Below, one piece after another: positions 23,875-31,286 of a stretch of 64,000 nucleotides of DNA; positions within the stretch are counted from its first letter, which is position 1; every line of letters begins with the position of its first letter. Position numbers and translations under genes: made by a program. Under the pieces are notes generated by a model, which did no database searches, was not told the DNA's origin, and saw nothing but the letters and a program-made list of their open reading frames with translations. This DNA comes from Bryobacteraceae bacterium (lineage in GTDB: Bacteria; Acidobacteriota; Terriglobia; Bryobacterales; Bryobacteraceae). The DNA is taken from assembly GCA_019752335.1 (NCBI GenBank), contig JAIEMJ010000031.1, positions 1-64,000 of the forward strand. Direction: 5' to 3'.

Positions 23875-25260
23875 ATGCGAGCATCTTTCGTTCTCAACTT
23901 ACTGCTGGCGGCAGCGGCGTTGAGTCAATCGCCCACCGCGCTGGACCGTTACGTCGCCGCGCCGGATCCCACTTACAAATGGGAAGTCGTCAAGACGCAG
24001 ACTTACCCCAAGGCTACCGCTTACGTGCTGGAGATGACCTCGCAAACCTGGCTTACCGGTAACGAAGTGGACCGGCAGGCCTGGAAGCATTTCCTGGTGA
24101 TCATTCGTCCCAACGAAGTAAAGACCGACATCGGCTTTCTGTTTATCAACGGCGGCAACAATAACAACAAGAACCCTCCCTCGCCGGACCTAGGCCTGGT
24201 GGACGCGGCCCTCCAGACGAACTCCGTTATTGCGGATTTACGGATGGTGCCCAATCAACCGCTGGTCTTCAGCGGCGCCCCGCCCATGACCGAGGACGGC
24301 CTAATCGCCTACAGCTGGGATAAGTTTCTCCGGACGGGCGACGACAAATGGCCCTTACGTCTGCCGATGACCAAGGCGGCCGTGCGCGCTCTCGACACGG
24401 TGACCGCCTTCTGTGCTACCGAAGCCGGTGGCAAGGTGAAGGTGGCTCGCTTTGTGGTTGGCGGCGGATCGAAGCGCGGCTGGACGGCTTGGACCACGGC
24501 GGCGGTGGAAGCGGCCGCGGGCAAGCGGGTGATCGCCGTGGTGCCTTTCGTGATTGACTTACTCAATATGGTGCCCAGCTTTGAGCATCATTACCGCGTT
24601 TACGGCGCCTGGTCCCCGGCGATTCAGGACTACGAAAAGGCGGGCATCATGAATTGGACGCGCACCAAGGAATATAAAGCGCTGCTGAAGATCGAAGAGC
24701 CCTACGAATATCGCCAACGGCTCACTTTGCCGAAGTACATCGTCAACGCCGCGGGCGACCAGTTCTTTCTGCCGGACTCTTCGCAATTCTATTGGGACGA
24801 TCTGAAGGGCCCGAAGTATCTTCGCTATATCCCCAACGCTGACCATTCTCTGCGTAACACTGATGCCTTGCCTGCCATGTTGGCTTACTACGACTCCGTC
24901 ATTCAAAACAAGACGCCGCCAAGATACGGTTGGAAGTTTCAGAAGAACGGCGATATTGTGGTGACGGCGGAGGGCAACCCGACCAGCGTGAAATTGTGGG
25001 CCGCGAATAATCCCGAAAAGCGGGATTTCCGCATGGCGGTGATCGGCGCGGCGTATAAGTCGACTGACTTAGCCAAGGACGCCAAGGGCCGCTGGGTGGC
25101 AGCGTTGCCGAAGGCGGCGAAGGGCTATACGGCTTACTTCGTCGAACTTACCTGGCCGAGCGGCGTCAAGGCCCCGTTCAAATTCACCACTCCGGTACGG
25201 GTTTGGCCCGACGTCTATCCGTTTCCGGCTTTCAAGCCCGGTCCCATTGGAGGCAAGTAA
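23875..25260 (+). CDS. PhoPQ-activated pathogenicity-related (PqaA-like) protein
   Basis: The 461-residue exported protein (signal MRASFVLNLLLAAAALSQS) matches the PhoPQ_related alpha/beta-hydrolase-fold family: ALDRYVAAPDPTYKWEVV at the start, WKHFLVIIRPNEV, FLFINGGNNNN, ADLRMVPNQP, and GGGSKRGWTAWTTAAV where the nucleophile elbow would be. The molecular function of the family is not established; the name comes from Salmonella PqaA. It lies between two other exported hydrolases with spacings of 1 and 0 bp. A later NAAGDQFF and YIPNADHSL look like the acid and histidine positions. Confidence 0.88.
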   Translation: MRASFVLNLLLAAAALSQSPTALDRYVAAPDPTYKWEVVKTQTYPKATAYVLEMTSQTWLTGNEVDRQAWKHFLVIIRPNEVKTDIGFLFINGGNNNNKNPPSPDLGLVDAALQTNSVIADLRMVPNQPLVFSGAPPMTEDGLIAYSWDKFLRTGDDKWPLRLPMTKAAVRALDTVTAFCATEAGGKVKVARFVVGGGSKRGWTAWTTAAVEAAAGKRVIAVVPFVIDLLNMVPSFEHHYRVYGAWSPAIQDYEKAGIMNWTRTKEYKALLKIEEPYEYRQRLTLPKYIVNAAGDQFFLPDSSQFYWDDLKGPKYLRYIPNADHSLRNTDALPAMLAYYDSVIQNKTPPRYGWKFQKNGDIVVTAEGNPTSVKLWAANNPEKRDFRMAVIGAAYKSTDLAKDAKGRWVAALPKAAKGYTAYFVELTWPSGVKAPFKFTTPVRVWPDVYPFPAFKPGPIGGK

Positions 25261-26067
25261 ATGCTGCGTGTAGCACTCTTCTTCTTAGCAGCGGCACTAT
25301 TCGCCCAACGGCCACCCGATCCAGCCGCCGAGTTACTGTGGCCCAACGGCGCGCCGGGCGCCGTCGGCGCGGAAGACTTGGACAAGCCGTCGCTCACTCC
25401 CTGGTTGCCCGATAAAGGCAACGGCATGGCCGTGGTAGTGTGCCCCGGCGGCGGCTACGGAGCGTTGGCCCTCGATCATGAAGGCAAACAGATCGCGCAG
25501 TGGCTGAACTCGCAGGGCATCGCCGCGTTCGTGCTGAAGTACCGCCTCGGGCCGCGCTACCGCCATCCGGCGCCCCTCGCCGATGCGCAACAGGCGTTGC
25601 GGATGGTGCGCGCTCGCGGGGCGTATCAGAAGATCGGGATCTGGGGTTTCTCCGCTGGCGGCCATCTCGCTTCCACCGCCGCTACGCTTTTCGACGGGCC
25701 GGAAACGCGTCCGGACTTCGCGATTCTCGCCTACCCCGTCATCACCTTCACCGACGAGCCGCAGGTGCACAAAGGCTCGCGCCGCAACCTACTTGGGGAC
25801 GCGCCCGACCCCCAACTCGCGCAGGCGCTTTCCACTGAGTTGCGCGTCACGGCCAATACGCCGCCTGTCTTTCTCTTCCACACCAACGAAGACAAGGGCG
25901 TTCCGCCGGAGAACAGCATCCTCTTCTATTTGGCTTGCCGCAAGGCGGGTGTGCCCGTCGAGATGCACGTCTACGAACGTGGCCCCCACGGCGTGGGGCT
26001 CGCGCAGACGGACTACGCGCTGGCTTCCTGGTCCGGCCGCCTCGCCGATTGGTTGCAGCGCCGCTAG
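25261..26067 (+). CDS. Exported alpha/beta hydrolase (acetyl-xylan-esterase/BD-FAE-like)
   Basis: The 268-residue protein has a signal peptide (MLRVALFFLAAALFAQ), an HGGG-like CPGGGYG (61-67), the nucleophile elbow GFSAGGH with S131 and a late RGPHGVG histidine. This layout is typical of the BD-FAE/xylanase-type esterases that remove acetyl or feruloyl groups from plant polysaccharides; the real substrate is unknown. It begins directly after the stop of the PqaA-like gene, so the unit from the response regulator to here may be one long operon. Confidence 0.85.
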   Translation: MLRVALFFLAAALFAQRPPDPAAELLWPNGAPGAVGAEDLDKPSLTPWLPDKGNGMAVVVCPGGGYGALALDHEGKQIAQWLNSQGIAAFVLKYRLGPRYRHPAPLADAQQALRMVRARGAYQKIGIWGFSAGGHLASTAATLFDGPETRPDFAILAYPVITFTDEPQVHKGSRRNLLGDAPDPQLAQALSTELRVTANTPPVFLFHTNEDKGVPPENSILFYLACRKAGVPVEMHVYERGPHGVGLAQTDYALASWSGRLADWLQRR

Positions 26068-26090
26068 CGCGCCAGCGCTACAATCGGGGC

Positions 26091-26756
26091 ATGGGACGAC
26101 TCCTCGTAGTTTCGCTCGCCTTCCTCACGGCCACCGCCTGGCCGCAAAAGAAACAGATTGAGCCGGGCTTCGCCTCCAGCGACGAAGTGGACGTTACGGC
26201 CACCATGCACATTGACCGGGCGGAGATCACGCAACTGGTCGGCGCCGAGCTCGAAAAGCACATCTACGTCGTCGAGGTGAAGGTGCGTCCGAAGGGCGAG
26301 AAGCCTCTGCGCATCAACCTGGATGACTTCGTCATCCTGAAGACCGACGACGGCCAGCGCTCCACTCCGTTTGCCCCCTCGCAAATTGCCTCCGCCGGCG
26401 GCCTCACGCTGAAGAGCGAGCGCATCGGCGGCTGGGCGCACCAAGGCAACGGACCCGTCTGGGGCGGTGTCGGCAGCCGCATGCCCGGACAATTGCCCGG
26501 CAACGGCGGCAGTATAGGATCGCAAACCGGTGGCTCCGATGCCACGGGGGTCCAGGCGCAGTCGAAGACCACCGCCGAGCCTAAGGATAACCCTCTTCTC
26601 GCCGCGCTGAAGGCCAAGGTGCTTCTGGAGAAGGAGACTACGGAGACGGTGAGCGGCTTGCTGTACTTTCCGCTGGAAGGCAAGCTCAAGCTGAAGAATC
26701 TGAGTCTGCTGTACAAGGCGCCGGGCGGCAAGATGGAAATCGTTTTCCAACGTTAG
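26091..26756 (+). CDS. Exported protein of unknown function
   Basis: The ATG at 26091 gives 221 residues with a signal-like start (MGRLLVVSLAFLTATAWPQ). The middle holds a beta-rich segment (HIYVVEVKVRPKGEKPLRIN, then DDFVILKTDDG) reminiscent of proteins that set out data for an Ig-like fold, then a Gly-rich linker (about 125-160) and a helical/beta C-terminus. I do not recognise the family. The start is supported by TACAAT (26079-26084) six nt before the ATG with no Shine-Dalgarno, i.e. a leaderless promoter separate from the upstream operon. An upstream frame open to 25935 lies inside the preceding gene and is not used. Confidence 0.65.
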   Translation: MGRLLVVSLAFLTATAWPQKKQIEPGFASSDEVDVTATMHIDRAEITQLVGAELEKHIYVVEVKVRPKGEKPLRINLDDFVILKTDDGQRSTPFAPSQIASAGGLTLKSERIGGWAHQGNGPVWGGVGSRMPGQLPGNGGSIGSQTGGSDATGVQAQSKTTAEPKDNPLLAALKAKVLLEKETTETVSGLLYFPLEGKLKLKNLSLLYKAPGGKMEIVFQR

Positions 26757-27356
26757 CTATACCGCTGCGTCGCCGTCCAGGCTGCGCCACAGGTACCAAC
26801 TCGCGATCGTCGCATGCGGCCGCCAGGGCTCGGCGATCTTCGCCAAACGCTCCGGCGACGGCGGTTCCGGCAGGCCGTAGGCTCGCTGCACCGCATTGCG
26901 AATTCCGAGATCACCCGTGGGCAGTACGTCCGGTCGGCGCAGGGCAAACATGAGGAACATCTGCACCGTCCAGACGCCGACGCCTTTCACCTGAGTCAGG
27001 TGCGCGATCACCGCCTGGTCGTCCAGGGCAGGGAGGTCCTGAAACCGCACGAGGCCGGTACGCGTCTTTTCAGCGAGGTCGAGAACGTATTTGGCTTTTT
27101 GGCCGGAGAGCCCCAGGGGACGCAGATCCTCGACGGTTCGTTTGGCCAGCCGTTTGGGTGTCATCTCACCGACTGACTCCGCAAAGCGCGCGTAGATCGT
27201 ACCCGCCGCCTTGCCGCTGAGTTGTTGATAGATGATGGAGCGCACCAGGGCTTCAAACGTGGGCTCGCGATATTGGATACGGCATGGCCCGACGGCCGCG
27301 ATGATGGCGGCCAGAACAGGATCCGAGGAACGAAGATGGTTCAGCGCTTTCCGCAT
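26757..27356 (-). CDS. DNA-3-methyladenine glycosylase II-like (HhH-GPD)
   Basis: The 199-residue protein (ATG 27356) has the HhH-GPD fold: EPTFEALVRSIIYQQLSGKA, the hairpin VKGVGVWTVQMFLMF (about 123-137) and the catalytic aspartate D149 in LPTGDLGI. It matches the AlkA/Mag family of base-excision glycosylases that remove alkylated purines. It is shorter than E. coli AlkA because it lacks the N-terminal domain, as usual for these compact bacterial enzymes. A longer frame to 28172 is antisense to the VWFA gene. It is convergent with the preceding gene (stops adjacent) and divergent from the VWFA gene. Confidence 0.9.
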   Translation of the reverse strand: MRKALNHLRSSDPVLAAIIAAVGPCRIQYREPTFEALVRSIIYQQLSGKAAGTIYARFAESVGEMTPKRLAKRTVEDLRPLGLSGQKAKYVLDLAEKTRTGLVRFQDLPALDDQAVIAHLTQVKGVGVWTVQMFLMFALRRPDVLPTGDLGIRNAVQRAYGLPEPPSPERLAKIAEPWRPHATIASWYLWRSLDGDAAV

Positions 27357-27380
27357 TGGTTGTGCGACCCTCAAAGCAGT

Positions 27381-28322
27381 ATGACACGGCGTCAAATTCT
27401 CGCTGGGGCGGCCGCCGCCCCGCTGCTGGCACAAGATCCAGGCTCGGTAATCCGCGTGGACGTGGAACTGGTGAACGTCACGTTCTCCGTCCGCGACAAG
27501 CGCGGCGCGTTGGTGCCCACGCTGCTGAAGGACGATTTCGAAGTCTGGGAGGATGGCAAAAAGCAGGACATCCGTTCCTTCACGAAGGAAGGCGATCTCC
27601 CGCTTACCATCGGGCTGCTGGTCGACGTTAGCCCGAGCCAGGAGCGTCTGATCGAGACCGAACGCCGCGCCGCCGCCGCCTTCTTTCGCACCGTCCTCAA
27701 GAACAAGGACATGGCCTTCGTCATTAGCTTTGGCGGCGAAGCTGAACTCCTGCAAGACCTTACCAGTTCTCCGAAGTTGCTGACGCAGTCGCTGGACGGT
27801 CTGCGCGTGAACGCCTCCGTCCAGTCGCCGATTGGGCAAGGACCCATTGCGACGACGCCGCGCGGCACGATTATGTTCGACGCGGTTTATCTGGCGGCCG
27901 ACGAGAAACTGAAGGGGGAGGTGGACCGTAAAGTGGTGCTGCTGATCACCGACGGCGTCGACATGGGCAGCCGCAAGAAGATCGGGCAGGCCATTGAGTC
28001 CGCGCACCGGTCCGACGCGATCATCTACGGCATTTACTACTTTGACCGGGCCGCCTACGGCTATCACATGTACGGCGTCAGCGATGGTGATTTGCGCAAG
28101 ATGTCCGAGGATACGGGAGGGAGGGTTTTCCGCGTGGAGCGCCGCACGACGTTGGAAGACGTCTTCAAACAACTGGAAGACGAGATGCGCAACCAGTACA
28201 CCCTGAGCTACTCATCGACGAACCCGAGCCGCGATGGCGGCTTTCGCAAACTCGAGATCCGGGCGAAGAACAAAGAACTGAAGGTGCAGGCGCGCCGCGG
28301 ATACTTCGCCTCGCGCAGCTAG
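27381..28322 (+). CDS. VWFA-related Acidobacterial domain protein
   Basis: With the ATG at 27381 the 313-residue protein starts MTRRQILAGAAAAPLLAQDP, a Tat- or Sec-type signal. It matches the VWFA-related Acidobacterial family (TIGR03436-like): VELVNVTFSVRDKRGALVPT, DFEVWEDGKKQ, the MIDAS motif DVSPS in LLVDVSPSQ, VLLITDGVD, and the C-terminal YTLSYSSTNPSRDGGFRKLE. These are extracytoplasmic proteins of unknown role; von Willebrand A domains usually bind proteins through a metal. Only 24 bp separate its ATG from the divergent glycosylase ATG, so promoters must overlap coding sequence. A hairpin follows the stop. Confidence 0.88.
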   Translation: MTRRQILAGAAAAPLLAQDPGSVIRVDVELVNVTFSVRDKRGALVPTLLKDDFEVWEDGKKQDIRSFTKEGDLPLTIGLLVDVSPSQERLIETERRAAAAFFRTVLKNKDMAFVISFGGEAELLQDLTSSPKLLTQSLDGLRVNASVQSPIGQGPIATTPRGTIMFDAVYLAADEKLKGEVDRKVVLLITDGVDMGSRKKIGQAIESAHRSDAIIYGIYYFDRAAYGYHMYGVSDGDLRKMSEDTGGRVFRVERRTTLEDVFKQLEDEMRNQYTLSYSSTNPSRDGGFRKLEIRAKNKELKVQARRGYFASRS

Positions 28323-28336
28323 ACCGATACGAAGCC

Positions 28337-28370
28337 CGGCGCGTGCCCCCGTCCCAAAGGGCACGCGCCG
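28337..28370 (+). terminator. Strong hairpin after the VWFA gene
   Basis: CGGCGCGTGCCC (28337-28348) pairs perfectly with GGGCACGCGCCG (28359-28370) around a 10-nt loop, 14 bp after the stop codon. No T-run follows. Its right half coincides with the beginning of the dispersed repeat that starts at 28351, so it may be both terminator and repeat end. Confidence 0.5.
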
Positions 28371-28547
28371 GTGGGTGCGCGGATGAGACGCGCACACCGA
28401 AATCAGAAGCGAAGAGCGCCGGCCACCGCAACCGGGCCCTCTTTCTTCTGATAACTCCATCATTCCACACGCCTGCCAAGTTCTTCTTTACAGAATTTTC
28501 GTATGTATTTGATTCTGATTGATTTATAATTTTTAAAAGTGCCGTGA
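28351..28547. repeat. Dispersed direct repeat, copy A
   Basis: About 197 bp, beginning GTCCCAAAGGGCACGC and ending AAAGTGCCGTGA, recur at 30903-31100 with roughly 90 per cent identity and the same orientation. The left part is GC-rich with a small hairpin, the right 60 bp are AT-rich. Minus-strand frames starting MAGVWNDGVIRRK exist in both copies but diverge through indels, so coding is doubtful. Copy A lies between the convergent VWFA and M28 genes. Confidence 0.8.
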
Positions 28548-28558
28548 TCCGAATTTTG

Positions 28559-29932
28559 TCATCGCCCTACGGGCTTTGTCAGCCGCGGACGCTCTGGCGC
28601 GTTGGCCACCTCCAGCGCGAGCTTCTCGAAGAAGCGGTTGAACTCGATCGCCGCGGCAAAATCGACCGGCTGGTGCAAGTCGTCCGCAGGCTTGTGGTAT
28701 CGCTCCATGTACCATTGCCGGTAAATCTTCTCCTCCGCCGAACCCGCTTCGTACCCGAAAATGAAGGCCAGCGCCGGCACGCCGATCTTGAGGAAGTTGA
28801 ATTGATCGCTGCGCCGGTAAAGGCCGCGCTCGGGCTCCTGGTCGGCCTGCACCCGCAGGCCCATCCCGCGCGCCACCCGGCGAGCGTCGTCTCCGAGCGT
28901 TGACTGGTCCAAGGCCAGCACCGTCAGCAGGCGTAGCGGAAAGATGGGGCGCAGGTAGTCCAGGTTCAGGTTCGCCACGAGCTTTTCCTTGGCTACGGTG
29001 GGATGAGCCGTGAAGTAGGCGGAGCCGAGTAGCCCTTTCTCCTCGCCCGTGAAGATCGTGAAAAGGATCCCGCGCTTCGGTTTGGCGCCTGACGCCTTCA
29101 AGTGTGCGGCGAACTCCATCAGCGTGGCGACGTAGGCGCAATCGTCGAAGGCGCCATTGTAGATGCGGTCGCCGTTCACGGGCTGGCCGATGCCGTAGCC
29201 ATCGAGGTGCGCGGAGAGGACAACATACTCGTCGAGTTCGCCGGGGTAGGCGGCGATCACATTGTCCGAGAGGAGTTCACTCGACGTGGCCTTAGTCCGG
29301 ATCCGCAAGCTGCCCGGGGCGCGGAGGATCCCGGCGGCAGCCTCCGTGCTGAGGCGAATCTGGAAGAACGAGGACTGCGCGGGCGGCGTGAGCCGCACGG
29401 TCTTCGCATAGGCCACCGGCCAGCGCGGCGGTTCTGTCGCGCGCGGATTGTCGATGGTGAGGACGCCGACGGCGCCCGCCTTCTCCAAGGCTGCTGCCCG
29501 GCCCGCGCCATGAACGACGGCGAACTTACCGCGCACTTCGGTAGCCGGATCGTCGGCCAGAACGAGCGGCGCCTCGATCGCTTCGGGAAGCCCCGGAGCG
29601 GCCGTAATCGAGATCTCGTCCAGGAATCGCAGCGCCTGGCGCTTGCCGTCGCGCACCAGTTCGATGCGGGTATCCGCCGGACGTAGCTCCACCGCATACA
29701 GCTTTACCGGCTGGGCAAAGCCCCGCTCGCCGCTCGGCCGCAGACCCAGCCTTGCGAACTCGCGAATCACGTAAGCCTCGGCACGCCGGTACCCGGCGCT
29801 ACCGGTGTCGCGGCCCTGGTTCGCGTCGCTCGCCATGGCCCGCACATGCGACCACCAAGCGCGAGCATCTTCGGGAGGCTCCGACGCCAAGAGCGAGAGG
29901 GTGAGTGTCAAGCAGATCAAGGTGGATCGCAT
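28559..29932 (-). CDS. Exported M28-family metallopeptidase
   Basis: The 457-residue protein has a signal peptide (MRSTLICLTLTLSLLASEPP), a PA-like insertion (about 100-215) and a zinc aminopeptidase domain. Predicted ligands: H in VVLSAHLDGYG, D in NGAFDDCA, the catalytic EE in TGEEKGLLGS, D in NLDYL and H in RYHKPADD. M28 enzymes remove N-terminal residues from peptides; here the site would be extracytoplasmic. The NGAFDDCA stretch differs from the common NGANDNASG but keeps the ligand aspartate. TAGTCT lies 7 nt before the ATG, again a leaderless arrangement. Dispersed repeat copy A begins 11 bp beyond its stop. Confidence 0.9.
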   Translation of the reverse strand: MRSTLICLTLTLSLLASEPPEDARAWWSHVRAMASDANQGRDTGSAGYRRAEAYVIREFARLGLRPSGERGFAQPVKLYAVELRPADTRIELVRDGKRQALRFLDEISITAAPGLPEAIEAPLVLADDPATEVRGKFAVVHGAGRAAALEKAGAVGVLTIDNPRATEPPRWPVAYAKTVRLTPPAQSSFFQIRLSTEAAAGILRAPGSLRIRTKATSSELLSDNVIAAYPGELDEYVVLSAHLDGYGIGQPVNGDRIYNGAFDDCAYVATLMEFAAHLKASGAKPKRGILFTIFTGEEKGLLGSAYFTAHPTVAKEKLVANLNLDYLRPIFPLRLLTVLALDQSTLGDDARRVARGMGLRVQADQEPERGLYRRSDQFNFLKIGVPALAFIFGYEAGSAEEKIYRQWYMERYHKPADDLHQPVDFAAAIEFNRFFEKLALEVANAPERPRLTKPVGR

Positions 29933-30064
29933 GGGGGCCAGACTAGCACGGGTTGGTACCGCTTGGGGACGCTGCGGGATTGGGAGCAGGGCCGGGCTTG
30001 ACGCTGATTGGGCGGGATCCGGAGGGTGTGCGGCGGGCTCTGAATCGGGGTTGAGCGGTTGGCT

Positions 30065-30405
30065 TCACCTTGGTGAACATCGGTCTGTGAGGATCGCCGC
30101 GAGCTTTGCTTGCGCGATCAAACCCGAGGCCACGCCGAGAACGAGATCGACCAGTTCCATCTGGGAAAGACTTAGCTCCCAGTCATTCAGGTAAAGGAAG
30201 ACGAGGGCCGCGTTCGCGCCGATGCGCTTGTTGCCGTCGAGAAAGACGTGGTTCTGGCAGAGGTGGAAGAGGTAGGCGGCTGCCATGGCGGGGATTGTGG
30301 GGCGAGGCCGGCCCGGTCACGAAGACCATGGGTGCCGCCGTAACGTTCGATTTGCTCGGCGTGCATCTCGAGGATTTCGTCGAGCGTCAGGAAGATGGGA
30401 TCCAT
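30065..30405 (-). pseudogene. doc: Doc (death-on-curing) toxin, broken
   Basis: The ATG at 30405 starts MDPIFLTLDEILEMHAEQIE, then RYGGTHGLRDRAGL, the N-terminal half of a Doc-family toxin. Then the frame fails: the C-terminal half, AAAYLFHLCQNHVFLDGNKR followed by IGANAALVFLYL, continues in another frame to 30065. The intact family has about 20 further residues between these halves (around the segment after RDRAGLLESAL), so a short deletion plus a frameshift has occurred near 30290-30310. The Fic/Doc active-site motif HVFLDGNKR survives. Doc enzymes phosphorylate EF-Tu. The gene lies 7 bp downstream of its intact antitoxin. Confidence 0.75.
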
Positions 30406-30412
30406 CGGAAGT

Positions 30413-30640
30413 TTATTCGGCAAGCTTTTGGAAGGCGGTGCCGAACTGCTGGTGGGCTTTGGCCTGGGCGGCCTCGAACTTGCGGCGCCGATCAGAGGGC
30501 TTGGCGCGGCCGATGGTGAGCTTTTCGCCGTCCGTGGAGATGTCGAGCGTGGTGTCGGCGTCGATCTTGAGGAGTTCGAGGATCGGGCGGTCGATGACGA
30601 GCGCGAGGCTGTTGCCGTGTTTGGTTAGCTTCTTTAGCAT
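30413..30640 (-). CDS. AbrB/MazE-type antitoxin
   Basis: The 75-residue protein has an N-terminal swapped-hairpin AbrB domain (MLKKLTKHGNSLALVIDRPI, then LELLKIDADTTLDI) and a charged C-terminal tail that would wrap the toxin. AbrB-type antitoxins of this kind pair with Doc toxins, and a decayed doc follows. The antitoxin frame itself is intact. It probably represses its own promoter through the dyad at 30654-30673. With the toxin dead, it may persist as a DNA-binding regulator or as immunity against related toxins. Confidence 0.8.
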   Translation of the reverse strand: MLKKLTKHGNSLALVIDRPILELLKIDADTTLDISTDGEKLTIGRAKPSDRRRKFEAAQAKAHQQFGTAFQKLAE

Positions 30641-30653
30641 CGGGATGTGTTAA

Positions 30654-30673
30654 TCCAATGTAGCACCATTGGA
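30654..30673 (-). promoter_or_regulatory. Candidate AbrB operator
   Basis: TCCAATG (30654-30660) and CATTGGA (30667-30673) form a perfect 7-bp dyad with a 6-nt spacer, 13 bp upstream of the antitoxin ATG. Antitoxin autoregulation at such sites is the rule for these modules. Confidence 0.5.
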
Positions 30674-31286
30674 ATAACAAAAGCTTCCCGTCCGGGCAGA
30701 ATTACGCGGGCATCGCGGGCTTGCTGGACGATGATTGGCCGGGATGCGGATGGGTGTTCGGCGGACGCTGAATCGGTTGAGCCAGGTCCCCCACCTCCAC
30801 CTTGGGGGGCGATGGACTTCGGCGGTAAGTAGAGCAAAGTCAGCAGGTTGAGGGAAGTGGCTGGGAGATAGGTGTAAGAGGGTGAATTACGCCGATTCCT
30901 ACGTCCCAAAGGGCACGCACCGGTGGGTGCGCGGATGACGACGCGCATACCAAAATCAGAAGCGAAGAGCGCCGGCCACCGCAACCGGACATTCTTTCTT
31001 CTGATAACTCCATCATTCCACACGCCTGCCAAATTCTTCTTTACGAATTTTTCGTATGTATTTGATTCTGAGTGATTTATAATTGTTCAAAGTGCCGTGA
31101 ATGATAAAGTTTGCAGCAGTCAGGCGGGGAGAAGGGAGATGGAGCAGAAGGTGGGTGAGGCCGCCTGGTTGATGCGAACGGGCATCGAGCTAAACTGCTT
31201 GGATGAGATTGGGGTTATGGCGATTGGATGTCGAAGTGTGGAGTGGTGGGGGTACAGAGAACGATGGGGGAGTTTTCAGCGGCCTG
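30674..31286. other. Non-coding stretch holding repeat copy B
   Basis: I see no credible gene. 30715-30780 is a diverged relative of 29993-30057 (shared CGGGCTTG, GATTGG-CGGGAT, GGCGG and CTGAATCGG blocks). 30903-31100 is copy B of the dispersed repeat. The 93-codon frame at 31097-31378 has no ribosome binding site, unusual composition and overlaps the next gene. Confidence 0.6.
30903..31100. repeat. Dispersed direct repeat, copy B
   Basis: Second copy of the element at 28351-28547, same orientation, about 90 per cent identical with several 1-2 bp indels. Together the copies bracket the M28 peptidase and the AbrB/Doc locus (2.4 kb). No target-site duplication or transposase gene is visible. 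Confidence 0.8.

Noticed and set aside
28165-28479. Minus-strand frame beginning MAGVWNDGVIRRK in repeat copy A, with a counterpart at 30634-31032
   Set aside because: The shared N-terminus follows from the DNA repeat; indels change the frames afterwards and no family or ribosome binding site is seen.
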